A stretch of 64,000 nt of DNA from JBCDGZ01 sp038750655 (GTDB lineage: Bacteria > Bacteroidota > Bacteroidia > Chitinophagales > Saprospiraceae), in NCBI GenBank assembly GCA_038750655.1, contig JBCDGZ010000016.1:1-64000 (forward strand), in the 5' to 3' direction. The notes under the pieces were generated by a model that saw only the letters and a list, made by a program, of their open reading frames with translations, did not search any database and was not told the DNA's origin. The translations under genes were made by a program, and so were the position numbers. This document shows positions 43,975 to 53,386 of this stretch, one piece after another (position 1 is the stretch's first letter; each line of letters opens with the position of its first letter).

Positions 43975-44289
43975 ATGCAGCTGGAAATTGAAAAAATATA
44001 CCTCTCCGCCGAGCAAAGCAGCGATGATGACTTTGATTACAATAATGGTAACACCGATGTGTTGGTGAAGCTCCAGAATGGCGATACCTACGTCGCCGCC
44101 TTTTTTACCTACCAACAAATCCCGTCGCTCATCCAAGAGCATCAACAAAACGGAGCTTACCTGCAAGGGGCCTATTTTCAAGCGCCCAATATGCTGCTGA
44201 TCGATACCTGTCAACCCGAACGCGTTCGCCGCGTTGTGAAGCACCTGATGGAGGAAGGGGATTTTTTGCAGGTCTTTCGCAAGCTTTAA
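43975..44289 (+). CDS. Hypothetical small cytoplasmic protein
   Basis: 104 residues, no signal or membrane segment. The composition is mixed alpha/beta (VLVKLQNGDTYVAAFFTYQQIPSLIQEH; NMLLIDTCQPERVRRVVKHLMEEGDF). It looks like a full-length conserved hypothetical protein. The coding potential is good for its length. Function unknown. It converges on the AraC-type regulator gene. Confidence 0.7.
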   Translation: MQLEIEKIYLSAEQSSDDDFDYNNGNTDVLVKLQNGDTYVAAFFTYQQIPSLIQEHQQNGAYLQGAYFQAPNMLLIDTCQPERVRRVVKHLMEEGDFLQVFRKL

Positions 44290-44307
44290 TCGAGCAATAG
44301 AGAGGCG

Positions 44308-45504
44308 CTATTTGGTGATTTGTGCCAAATACTCCCGAGGAGATACTCCGCTGAATTTGCGGAAGGCCCGGTTGAAGGTCGCCTTGGAATTGAAGCCACA
44401 ATCCAGAGCGATGCTCATCAGCGTCAGTTGCTCGTGGGCGTTTTCCTTAAATTTCTGTTGCACCCCTTTGACCCGATAAGCATTGATGAAGTCGTTAAAA
44501 TTTTGCTCAAAGCCCGTGTTGATTACTTTGGAAAGGATAGAAGAATTGGTGTTGAGCTTTCGGGACAGTTCTTTGAGCGTAATAGTAGAATCCAGATAAG
44601 GTTTTTTTTCTTCCATGTAGGTCAACAGCTGCTGCTTCCAGGCCCTTAGCTCTTCGCTCAACTGTTCTTTCGGTGCTTCCTCCTCCTCTCCCTTTTGTTT
44701 ATTGGGCTGAAATTCTAACTGCTGCTGTCCCTTAAACACCGAAGTGTAGCCCATGATACCGACCACATAAATCATAATAGCGATGACCAGGTGAGAGGTC
44801 CAAAACTGGCTGTAGGAGAGTTCAGATACAACGAGGTTGAACAACCGAATCATCAACATACCAACCATTCCGATACACAGAGCATAGAGAATATTGCGTA
44901 GCCATCCGAAAGTAATGCTTTCGGTATCCGAAAAATGGTCATTGATGTAGCGTTTGTAATTGCGGTAGGTTTGTACTGAATGAAAGAGGTAGAAGAGGAT
45001 GGAAACATAGGTACCATAGTGAATAAAATCCCGGGGTACCCCTTCGGTAAAATGTTCAATGGTACCTTTAGTATCAAAATGAATGCTGAAAGGAATGTCC
45101 ATGATCCACTTTCTGATAACCACATCCCCGACAAAGCTAATCAGGTAAACCAGCATGCTGAACATAAACGGAATAAAGTGCCACCAATCGTCTCTGGTTA
45201 GGCGAAATTGATGATTGGTCAGACTGCGGAGGTAAAAGTAAATGAGGGGGCCTAGCAGCAGTAGATGGTGGAAGGGGAAATAAAACATGAACGTCGTCTG
45301 CCAGTCGTGGCTATCGTACCATCCGGCAAAGCCTAGCATGTACTGAGAAATGTGCAGGGTACAAACGATGATCAATAAAGACAACAGGCGATCCGAAAGG
45401 CGTTCTTCCCGAATACCTCGGCGCATCAGCAACGTGGCGAATACCACCCCTTGAATGAAGCCAACGAGCAGGAGAGAAGAATGAACGTTAAAGTAAAAAT
45501 TCAT
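44308..45504 (-). CDS. AraC-type transcriptional regulator with membrane N-terminus
   Basis: 398 residues. About seven membrane segments cover residues 8-240. The C-terminal AraC domain (about 285-395) has two HTH motifs: LKELSRKLNTNSSILSKVIN and LMSIALDCGFNSKATFNRAFRKFSGVSP. A membrane-bound AraC regulator of this kind is common in Bacteroidota; the signal is unknown. It lies 48 bases downstream of the cytochrome c peroxidase gene on the same strand. Confidence 0.93.
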   Translation of the reverse strand: MNFYFNVHSSLLLVGFIQGVVFATLLMRRGIREERLSDRLLSLLIIVCTLHISQYMLGFAGWYDSHDWQTTFMFYFPFHHLLLLGPLIYFYLRSLTNHQFRLTRDDWWHFIPFMFSMLVYLISFVGDVVIRKWIMDIPFSIHFDTKGTIEHFTEGVPRDFIHYGTYVSILFYLFHSVQTYRNYKRYINDHFSDTESITFGWLRNILYALCIGMVGMLMIRLFNLVVSELSYSQFWTSHLVIAIMIYVVGIMGYTSVFKGQQQLEFQPNKQKGEEEEAPKEQLSEELRAWKQQLLTYMEEKKPYLDSTITLKELSRKLNTNSSILSKVINTGFEQNFNDFINAYRVKGVQQKFKENAHEQLTLMSIALDCGFNSKATFNRAFRKFSGVSPREYLAQITK

Positions 45505-45552
45505 TAAGGGCGCTTTTCGAATCGCCTTAAATCTATTTAAATTTTTTGGGCT

Positions 45553-46800
45553 TTACAAATTTCCGCCCACTGGTAAGCCACTAGGCACTTGGTCCGAGAC
45601 TCGGGTATCAAAACTGTCATCATCCAGGCTGCGCAGGAAGGCGACAATATCTTGAATGTCATTGCGATTGAGGCGCAGCTGCTGCAGCTCATCGGACAAT
45701 TGATTGGGAGCCACGTTGGGGTTGAGGTTGAGGCCTTCGCCGCCTGGCCCGCCGCCGCCGTTGGGGTTTTGTACGCGGAGGTAGAAGTTGAGCGTGGCGG
45801 TCAGATCGCTGGCTACGCCATTGTGGAAATAAGGCCCCGTTTGCGGCAAGTTGCGCAGGGTGGGCGTGCGAAAGCGATAGCTGCCGTTGGCTCCGCTGTC
45901 CGACTCATCCAGCAGCCGATTGTCGGGCACCCCGATGACGTGCAACTCAAAGTCGGAAAACATCGGCCCGCTGTGGCAGCTGCCGCAGCCTACGGCGTCG
46001 AAGCGCTGCAAGCCGCGCAGCTCCTGGGCCGTCAGCGCCGTCTCATCGCCCCGCGCATAACGGTCGAAGGGACTATTGCCCGCCACCACGCTCCGCTCGA
46101 AGCTGGCGATCGCCCGCGCCAGGTTGTCGGCATTGACCGCATTGTTGCCGCCGAAGACCTCGGCGAAGAGGCTGCGGTACTGCGGGATGCTCCGCAGGCG
46201 CGCCACGATGCTATCCACTGTTACCTCCGCGCTGAAGGCATGGCCGCGCATCTCGTTGAACGACTGAGTCGGCAGAAGGGCCTGTTCCTCAAGGCTTTGG
46301 GCGCGGTTGTCCCAGAACATTGGCGCGCGCTCCGGCGTCACCGATCCATCGTCCTGAATGCCGTTGTAGGCGGTGTTGACGATGGTCGGCGCATTACGCG
46401 CTACGCGAGGGATGCTGGTGTCGGTGGCCCGGCGGTTGGGGCCGAGGCCGACGCCACCGACGCCGATGGAGAGGTCGAGGCCATCGCCGTAGCCGAAGGC
46501 GGGGTGGTGGCAGGTGGCACAGGCGATGTCTTTTTGGCCCGAGAGGATGGGGTCCCAAAAGAGGGCGCGGCCCAGGGCGATCTTGGCCGCAGAGCTGGGG
46601 TTGTTGGCGGGGTCGGTGATGCGTAGGGGGAGGGCGCGAGGGTCTAGTTGTTGGGGGTTGGGGGTATCGTCTGGTCCGCCGTCGTCGCCAGGCCCCTGTT
46701 GATCCGTAGGGGAGAGGGAAATTTGATCATCATCACTGGCACATTGGACAAAAAGGAGGCTAATACTACACAAGCAAGCTATCATCGATGCAATCCTCAT
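45553..46800 (-). CDS. Di-haem cytochrome c peroxidase (CcpA/MauG family)
   Basis: 415 residues; lipoprotein-type signal with Cys20 (FVQC). Two c-type haem-binding motifs are visible: CATCH at 94-98 and CGSCH at 272-276. GRALFWDPILSGQKDIAC and NAPTIVNTAYNG are typical of the family. Members reduce hydrogen peroxide in the periplasm or act in MauG-like protein oxidation. A Pro/Gly/Asp-rich linker (about 25-55) spaces the enzyme from its lipid anchor. A perfect palindrome lies 33 bases upstream of the ATG. Confidence 0.94.
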   Translation of the reverse strand: MRIASMIACLCSISLLFVQCASDDDQISLSPTDQQGPGDDGGPDDTPNPQQLDPRALPLRITDPANNPSSAAKIALGRALFWDPILSGQKDIACATCHHPAFGYGDGLDLSIGVGGVGLGPNRRATDTSIPRVARNAPTIVNTAYNGIQDDGSVTPERAPMFWDNRAQSLEEQALLPTQSFNEMRGHAFSAEVTVDSIVARLRSIPQYRSLFAEVFGGNNAVNADNLARAIASFERSVVAGNSPFDRYARGDETALTAQELRGLQRFDAVGCGSCHSGPMFSDFELHVIGVPDNRLLDESDSGANGSYRFRTPTLRNLPQTGPYFHNGVASDLTATLNFYLRVQNPNGGGGPGGEGLNLNPNVAPNQLSDELQQLRLNRNDIQDIVAFLRSLDDDSFDTRVSDQVPSGLPVGGNL

Positions 46801-47253
46801 ATGATTTTTGGTTTTTATGGGTTCAAGAATCTAGATCATATTTAAATATGATCTCTTAAATCAAGTAGAGGATCGCATCGAATAAGCTTGTGACATTTAG
46901 TGGAAAATCAAGGTGTTTTATAGCTTAGAAGTCAGCGGGAGAAAAAACTTGCGGTCCAGCGATTTTTTTTTGAAAAACCATTCCTCACAACAAGAACTTC
47001 GCCATTTCTCAAAAGCGACCAAGCATCCAATGGAGAGGATGGCTTTTTACCATACAATCATCGGTCGTAAAAATGGTGGAAAAGGGCCTAATGTGAACGG
47101 AACATTAACCATGTTAAGTTAAGGTCACCCTAATGTTAAATAACAATATTTATGCGATTCTTTTTATTTACAATTCCTTTAAGAAGGCTTTAATCGGAGT
47201 TAATACCACCAAGCTACCTTCGCAGCATCATTTTAAACTCAAAAATAACTACG
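46801..47253. other. Divergent intergenic region
   Basis: Holds the 22-bp palindrome at 46833-46854 near the peroxidase gene. The right 380 bases are AT-rich; TACCTTCG at 47213-47220 is a weak -7 candidate for the gene at 47254. Short frames here have no family features. Confidence 0.5.
46833..46854. promoter_or_regulatory. Perfect 22-bp palindrome
   Basis: Half-site AGATCATATTT followed directly by its exact complement. It lies 33-54 bases upstream of the cytochrome c peroxidase ATG, where a repressor or activator dimer would act. Confidence 0.6.
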
Positions 47254-50200
47254 ATGAAAAAAGTTTTCTACCCTCTTCTTTTTTTGTTCACGTTGATGGC
47301 TCAGGGAGCCCTTGCGCAGAACACCATTACCATTACGGATAATGACCTGCAGGGCAACCAGTCCTACACCTGGACCAGCGACAATATCTATCTCTTGGAT
47401 GGATTCGTCTTCTTGGAAGAAGGCGGTACACTCTGCATCCAGCCAGGGACAGTGATCAAGGCAAAATCAACCCCAGACGCATCAAACGATTTAACCTCTG
47501 CATTGATCATTACTAGAGGCGCTAAGATTTTCGCTGAAGGTACTTCTCGCCGTCCAATTATTTTCACTTCTGAATTGGATGATACGGATGATCCAAGTGA
47601 TCTGACTCCTGTAGACCGTGGTCTTTGGGGGGGATTGGTTGTTTTGGGTAGAGGCATCATCGGTGCGAGTGCTGATGAGCGCGTAATTGAGGGTTTTCCA
47701 TCAGCTGAAACCAGAGCCCTTTTCGGTGGTAATGACAACACCGATGATTCTGGTGTACTCCGTTATATCTCTATCCGCCACGGTGGCCGCGAATTCCAGC
47801 CAATGGAAGAGATCAATGGTTTGACGCTTGGTGCCGTTGGTAGCGAAACAACTGTTGACCACATTGAAGTATTCGCTAACCTCGATGATGGTATCGAATG
47901 GTTTGGTGGTGCAGTAAGCCTCAAGTACGCTTCTGTTTCTTTTTGTGGTGATGATGGTTTCGACTGGGACCTCGGTTGGGAAGGTAATGGCCAGTTCTGG
48001 TTCAACCTGCAAGGTAATGATGAAGCTGGTAATGGTGGTGAGCACGATGGTGCTAGCCCCGATGACGCTACTCCTTTCTCTAATCCTACTGTTTATAATG
48101 CGACTTACATTGGTTCTGGTACCGATGCTCCAGATAACATCAGAAACGAATTTGCTCTGCTGATGAGAGATAATACCGCTGGTACTTATGCCAATAGCAT
48201 TTTCACGGATTACAAGCGCCACGCACTGCAAGTCGAGGACCTGGATTCTGATGTAGACAGCTATCAGCAACTGCTAGATGGTAACCTTAATTTCTTTAAT
48301 AATATTTGGTGGAATTTCGGTGAAGGTACTGACTTGGACTGTGGTGCTAATGGTATCCTTCTCGATAATGGTGGGAACAATGACTGTTCTGCTCTGATCA
48401 GCCACCTCGCAAATAACGGCAATACGCTGGATAACCCACAAATTGGTAGCATTTCTCGTACTACCGATGGTGGTCTGAACCCACTGCCTGGTGAGAGCGC
48501 TGGTGCTTTTTCTGACCTGGCTGACCTTCCTGCTAATAACGATTACTTCGACGAAGTGGACTTCAAAGGAGCTTTCGGTAATCACAACTGGCTACGCGGC
48601 TGGACTGCTCTTGATGAGTATGGGGTATTGCCCACTCGCCAAACCATCACTATCACCGATAACGATCTGCAAGGCAATCAGACTTATAATTGGACAAATG
48701 ACAACATCTATCTCCTTGATGGCTTCGTATTCCTCGAAGGTGGCGGCCGCTTGAACATCGGCCCTGGTACGATCATCAAGGCCAAGAGTACACCCGATGC
48801 TTCTAACGACCTGACCTCTACACTGATTATCACCCGCGATGCTCAAATCTTCGCCGAAGGTACGGCCTACGAGCCCATTATCTTCACCTCTGAATTGGAT
48901 GACATTGATCTGGGCGATGCTAGCCTGACTCCTGTAGACCGTGGTCTTTGGGGAGGTCTGGTGGTACTTGGTAATGGTATCATCGGTGCCAGTGCTGATG
49001 AGCGCGTGATTGAAGGTTTCCCTTCTGCTGAAACCAGAGCACTCTTTGGTGGCAATGACAATTCGGAAAGCTCTGGGGTTATCCGCTATATCTCTATTCG
49101 CCACGGTGGCCGTGAATTCCAGCCAATGGAAGAAATCAACGGTCTGACTCTCGGTGCTGTTGGTGCGGGGACTACGGTAGAATATATTGAAGTGATGGCC
49201 AACCTCGATGATGGTATCGAGTGGTTTGGTGGAGCTGTTGACGTAAAATATGCAACCGTATCTTTCTGTGGAGATGACGGTTTTGACTGGGACCTTGGCT
49301 GGGTCGGTAGAGGCCAATACTGGTTCAACCTGCAAGGAGATGACGAAGCAGGTAATGGTGGTGAGCACGATGGTGCTAGCCCTGACGATGCTGTTCCTTT
49401 CTCTAATCCTACTATTTTCAATGCGACTTACATCGGTTCTGGTACCGATGCTCCCGATAACATTAGAAACGAATTTGCACTGCTGATGCGCGATAATACG
49501 GCCGGTACTTACGGTGCTAGTATTTTCACGGACTACAAGCGTCACGCTTTGCAAGTAGAGGACCTGGATTCAGATGTGGATAGCTATCAGCAGCTGCTGG
49601 ATGGCAACTTGAATCTCCAGGATAACATTTGGTGGAACTTCGGTGAAGGTACAGAATTGAACTGTGGCGGTAACGGTATTCTGTTGGATAACGGTGGCAA
49701 TAATGACTGTGCTGCTTTGATCAGCCACCTGACTGATAATGGCAACCAACTTTCTAATCCTGAACTGGGCGGTATCTCTCGTACTACCGATGGTGGCCTT
49801 GATCCACGTCCAACCAACGATGCTGTTGCCTACAACGGTACTTCTCCTTTCGCTGATACGCCTGAGGATGATTATACCGATCAGACCTACTACGCTGGCG
49901 CCTTCTGTGATGATGGGGTTTGGGTGAAAGGTTGGACGGGTCTTTCTGACTATAACATCCTGAGTGTTAAAGTACCTTATGTTGCTGGTCGATGCGATGC
50001 TGATGGACCTAAGCTGGGTACATCAACTGAGGATCTCTTCACCGTTAGCAATGGCTACGTACTGGGGCAGAACATTCCTAACCCTGCACATGGCATCACT
50101 CAGATCAACTTCGAATTGCCACAGGCTACTACTATCAACATCGCCGTATTCGATGTAACTGGTAGAAAAGTCGCTCAGCCATTGAGCAATGAGCGTATGG

Positions 50201-50316
50201 TTGCTGGTCAGCACATGATTGAGCTGAACACTACCAACTTGGCCGACGGTATCTACTTCTACACACTTTACAACAACGAGACTGTCATCACTAAGAAGAT
50301 GACGATTAATAACTAG
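47254..50316 (+). CDS. T9SS-sorted surface protein of two near-identical 440-residue halves
   Basis: 1020 residues; signal peptide about 1-21. Unit 1 starts at residue 24 (TITITDNDLQGNQSYTWT) and unit 2 at residue 464 (TITITDNDLQGNQTYNWT), an exact 1320-base period. Shared blocks include GTIIKAKSTPDASNDLTS, DRGLWGGLVVLG, IRHGGREFQPMEEING and RNEFALLMRDNTAGTY. The sequence suggests a right-handed beta-helix. The last 80 residues (NGYVLGQNIPNPAHG to ETVITKKMTINN) are a type A sorting domain. Function unknown. A TonB receptor gene follows 105 bases later, so the pair may capture and import one ligand. Confidence 0.88.
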   Translation: MKKVFYPLLFLFTLMAQGALAQNTITITDNDLQGNQSYTWTSDNIYLLDGFVFLEEGGTLCIQPGTVIKAKSTPDASNDLTSALIITRGAKIFAEGTSRRPIIFTSELDDTDDPSDLTPVDRGLWGGLVVLGRGIIGASADERVIEGFPSAETRALFGGNDNTDDSGVLRYISIRHGGREFQPMEEINGLTLGAVGSETTVDHIEVFANLDDGIEWFGGAVSLKYASVSFCGDDGFDWDLGWEGNGQFWFNLQGNDEAGNGGEHDGASPDDATPFSNPTVYNATYIGSGTDAPDNIRNEFALLMRDNTAGTYANSIFTDYKRHALQVEDLDSDVDSYQQLLDGNLNFFNNIWWNFGEGTDLDCGANGILLDNGGNNDCSALISHLANNGNTLDNPQIGSISRTTDGGLNPLPGESAGAFSDLADLPANNDYFDEVDFKGAFGNHNWLRGWTALDEYGVLPTRQTITITDNDLQGNQTYNWTNDNIYLLDGFVFLEGGGRLNIGPGTIIKAKSTPDASNDLTSTLIITRDAQIFAEGTAYEPIIFTSELDDIDLGDASLTPVDRGLWGGLVVLGNGIIGASADERVIEGFPSAETRALFGGNDNSESSGVIRYISIRHGGREFQPMEEINGLTLGAVGAGTTVEYIEVMANLDDGIEWFGGAVDVKYATVSFCGDDGFDWDLGWVGRGQYWFNLQGDDEAGNGGEHDGASPDDAVPFSNPTIFNATYIGSGTDAPDNIRNEFALLMRDNTAGTYGASIFTDYKRHALQVEDLDSDVDSYQQLLDGNLNLQDNIWWNFGEGTELNCGGNGILLDNGGNNDCAALISHLTDNGNQLSNPELGGISRTTDGGLDPRPTNDAVAYNGTSPFADTPEDDYTDQTYYAGAFCDDGVWVKGWTGLSDYNILSVKVPYVAGRCDADGPKLGTSTEDLFTVSNGYVLGQNIPNPAHGITQINFELPQATTINIAVFDVTGRKVAQPLSNERMVAGQHMIELNTTNLADGIYFYTLYNNETVITKKMTINN

Positions 50317-50334
50317 TTAGCAATTTAACAGTGT

Positions 50335-50378
50335 GGAGAACAGCTGATCTTTTGGCTGTTCTCCATCTTTTTATTTTA
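50335..50378 (+). terminator. Intrinsic terminator
   Basis: GGAGAACAGC and GCTGTTCTCC form a perfect 10-base stem with a 10-base loop, followed by ATCTTTTTATTTT. It lies 18 bases after the T9SS gene and partly separates it from the receptor gene. Confidence 0.85.
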
Positions 50379-50421
50379 GTACCAAACAAATTAATAGTTT
50401 ACATTTTTTTAATTCACTGAC

Positions 50422-53313
50422 ATGAAAAAATCATTTTATCTAGTTGCGTGCATTGCTTTTTTGTGTCTGCTGACATCCACTTCATTCGCTCAGGAAACTG
50501 GGATTGTCAGAGGTACAATAATTGACCAAACCACCAGCGAACCCATCATGTTCGCTACCATTGCCCTTTTTGATTCCGATACCACCCTGATTACAGGAAC
50601 GGAAACAGACTTTGACGGGAAATACACATTGGACGATGTTCCCGCCGGCATTTACTTTTTAGAAGCCCGCTACCTGGGCTACGCTACCGTCACGATTACC
50701 GAAGTTACTGTAAGCAAAAAAGAAGTTAACATTCTCGATTTTACAATGGCTGAAGAAAGCGAAGTCCTCGAAGAAGTCGTCGTTACCGCCGAGCGGGTTC
50801 GCAATACTGAAGTAGCGTTGCTGGTTACCCGCAAAAGCGCCCTGACGATTGATGACGGTCTTTCTGAACAAGCACTCAAGCGCTACGGCAGCAGCGATGT
50901 GTCGGATGCCACCAAGCGCATTCCTGGAGCTTCTGTAACGGATGGCAAGTACATTGTTTTTCGTGGACTGAGCGACCGCTACGTCAACGCTCAACTCAAC
51001 GGCCAACCACTGCCGAGTACTGACCCCTACCGAAATATTCCACAGTTGGATTTGATTCCGACTCGTTACCTTGATAATATCATTGCCTCTAAGTCATTTA
51101 TCCCTTCACAACCTGGCACCTCTACCGGAGGGAGTCTGGATATTAAAACCAAGAGCTTCCCGGATCGCATGACGCTTTCTGCTTCAATCTCGGTGTCTTA
51201 CAATACGCTGGCTTCGCTCAATGATAACTTTCTCACCCACCAGGGAGGAGATAGAGATTGGCTGGGCTTTGATGATGGCACCCGGACTTTTCCTGAAGTT
51301 TTTCAGAGCCAGGAGAACCTTGATAACCTAGAGGCTACCCAATACCTGTTCGCCGCTCGTGATGAGGAGATTGCCAACCTCAGTGATGAGGCCTACAAAT
51401 CCTTGAACCCACAAAAGCAGGGGACCCCTATGACTAGCCCGCTCAATCATGGCGTCTCGCTGAGCTTTGGGAATCGCTACTCTGTAGGAGAGGACGAAAT
51501 TGGTATTCTGGCGGGCTTTGGCTATCGTCGCGACTACAATTTTTACGAAAATGGAGTAGATGCCTACTGGCAGATCAATGCCGATATGTTGGATAATCAG
51601 CGCCTGCTGGATGATACCCGGTCGGTAGAAAATCCATCAATGAATGGCTTTTTGAGCCTCGCTTACAAGTTTGGCCAGAAGAAAAATAAAATCAGCTTCA
51701 ATACCCTGTACAATCACGATGCTCAGAAAATTACCCGTTACCTGACCGGGCTTTTCCCTTCCATCTTGACCTCCATCTACGAAGGCCGCGCCCTCCAATT
51801 CATCGAAAGAGACGTAAGAAGCTATCAGCTGGTAGGCGAGCATACCTTTAACGATGATGGCCTGAAATTCGAGTGGGCCGGAAGTTTTGTGAAAAGTTAT
51901 CAGGACGAACCCGATTTTCGGACTTTCGATAACTCCCTGATCATTTCCGAAAATTCAAGCGGAGAAATTGATACCACCTGCTTTGTAACTGCCTCTGAGC
52001 TGGGCCGTCCGACCCACTTCTTCCGTCGTGTCGATGATGAGCAGCTCTCCGGACGTATGGATTTGACCATCCCTATTTTAAAAGGAATGGGCAAAGGCAA
52101 TAAGATTCAGCTGGGAGGGATGTACACCTCCAAAGATCGTAACTTCGACGATGACGTCGTACAAATCTACGATTCCTCTCCACACGAAGAAGGCTATGGC
52201 TGTGACCCAGTGGGCTGGTTTGCTCCCTCCAACGGTGGTATCGTCGGTTTTGATTCTATTCGTAACCGCTACCAGATTGGCCTTTTTGCTGTACCCGATA
52301 ATATTACTGCCACACTCAATAGCTACACCGGAACAGAAGCTGTCGGTGCCGCCTATGCGATGGGAGTATTTGAATTGAATAAATTGAAAATTGTCGCCGG
52401 CGCTAGAGTCGAGCGTACCGATATTGAAGTAATCAGCCGCGATACGGCCCAGGACATCGGTAGTATTGAACGTACCGATGTACTGCCTTCGCTCAACTTG
52501 ATTTATGAACTAACCGATAGAATGAACCTGCGGGCTTCCGTCAGTCAGACCCTGGCTAGACCCAACATGAGAGAGCTGGCCCCCTTCACCGCCTTCGACT
52601 TCGGTGGAGGTTTCCGCTACTCAGGTAATCCCAACCTCGAACAAACGACTATTCAAAACTTCGACCTCCGCTGGGATTTTTACCCCAGACCTGGAGAACT
52701 TTTCGCGGTCAGTACTTACTACAAACGATTTAATAATCCCATCGTCAATCTCTTCCTGATCCAGGCCGACAACGAGATTCAATTTGCCAACGTAGACCAA
52801 GCTAATGTCTATGGTGTCGAATTTGAATTCCGTAAGCGACTGGATTTCATTTCGGATAAATTGAGCAATTTTAATCTCATTACCAACTTGTCGCTGATCG
52901 AATCGGTAGTAGATATTACAGATGAAGAATTAGAGGTTATCGAAAGATTGAACCCCGATAAGGGCGATACTCGTCCATTTCAGGGCCAGTCTCCTTTCCT
53001 CTTCAATGCAGCACTCAACTACGCCAACCCTAATAATGGTTGGGAGGCCATCGTTGCCTTGAACATCTTCGGCGATCGACTATCGGAGGTGAGCCAGGGT
53101 TTCAACCCCGATGTTTATGAGCAATCTCGTGCTCAACTCGACATTTCCGTAAGCAAGTCGATCAGCAAAAACTGGAGCGCTCGTTTCTCTGCCCAGAACC
53201 TGCTTGATCCTGAGTACAGAAAGTTCATGGAATTCAATGACATCACCTACACGATTGCAAGTTTCCGAAGAGGCCGCACCTTTGCGCTAAGCCTCACCTA
53301 CTCTTTGAATTAA
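50422..53313 (+). CDS. TonB-dependent receptor
   Basis: 963 residues; signal peptide about 1-24. A CarbopepD_reg-like domain (about 27-110; GIVRGTIIDQTTSEPIMFATI) is followed by a plug domain (about 115-240; RIPGASVTDGKYIVFRGLSDRYVNAQLNG given in part) and a long barrel. The final residues FALSLTYSLN end in an aromatic-rich strand. It lacks the SusC box, and no SusD is next to it. It follows the duplicated T9SS protein, suggesting a common ligand. Confidence 0.94.
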   Translation: MKKSFYLVACIAFLCLLTSTSFAQETGIVRGTIIDQTTSEPIMFATIALFDSDTTLITGTETDFDGKYTLDDVPAGIYFLEARYLGYATVTITEVTVSKKEVNILDFTMAEESEVLEEVVVTAERVRNTEVALLVTRKSALTIDDGLSEQALKRYGSSDVSDATKRIPGASVTDGKYIVFRGLSDRYVNAQLNGQPLPSTDPYRNIPQLDLIPTRYLDNIIASKSFIPSQPGTSTGGSLDIKTKSFPDRMTLSASISVSYNTLASLNDNFLTHQGGDRDWLGFDDGTRTFPEVFQSQENLDNLEATQYLFAARDEEIANLSDEAYKSLNPQKQGTPMTSPLNHGVSLSFGNRYSVGEDEIGILAGFGYRRDYNFYENGVDAYWQINADMLDNQRLLDDTRSVENPSMNGFLSLAYKFGQKKNKISFNTLYNHDAQKITRYLTGLFPSILTSIYEGRALQFIERDVRSYQLVGEHTFNDDGLKFEWAGSFVKSYQDEPDFRTFDNSLIISENSSGEIDTTCFVTASELGRPTHFFRRVDDEQLSGRMDLTIPILKGMGKGNKIQLGGMYTSKDRNFDDDVVQIYDSSPHEEGYGCDPVGWFAPSNGGIVGFDSIRNRYQIGLFAVPDNITATLNSYTGTEAVGAAYAMGVFELNKLKIVAGARVERTDIEVISRDTAQDIGSIERTDVLPSLNLIYELTDRMNLRASVSQTLARPNMRELAPFTAFDFGGGFRYSGNPNLEQTTIQNFDLRWDFYPRPGELFAVSTYYKRFNNPIVNLFLIQADNEIQFANVDQANVYGVEFEFRKRLDFISDKLSNFNLITNLSLIESVVDITDEELEVIERLNPDKGDTRPFQGQSPFLFNAALNYANPNNGWEAIVALNIFGDRLSEVSQGFNPDVYEQSRAQLDISVSKSISKNWSARFSAQNLLDPEYRKFMEFNDITYTIASFRRGRTFALSLTYSLN

Positions 53314-53352
53314 GACGCACTACTAGATAGAATGGAGTATTCAGTTACTCTG

Positions 53353-53386
53353 ATCCCGGGGCCTTCGGCTCCGGGATTTCTTCTTT
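53353..53386 (+). terminator. Intrinsic terminator
   Basis: ATCCCGGGGCC and GGCTCCGGGAT pair over 11 bases (one G-T pair) around a TTC loop, followed by TTCTTCTTTT. It ends the receptor transcript and overlaps the stop of the convergent DUF4249 gene. Confidence 0.85.

Noticed and set aside
45589..46626. Long plus-strand frame (345 codons) opposite the peroxidase gene
   Set aside because: The composition is low-complexity Ala/Val/Glu/Gly, with no family motif; it is a shadow of the GC-rich cytochrome gene.
46913..47122. Short frame between the peroxidase and T9SS genes
   Set aside because: Lys/Ser/Phe-rich composition from AT-rich DNA, no homology-like motif, no start signal.
48592..49554. 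Minus-strand frame of 320 codons inside the duplicated T9SS gene
   Set aside because: Appears because the repeat units keep the opposite frame open in both halves; no protein features.
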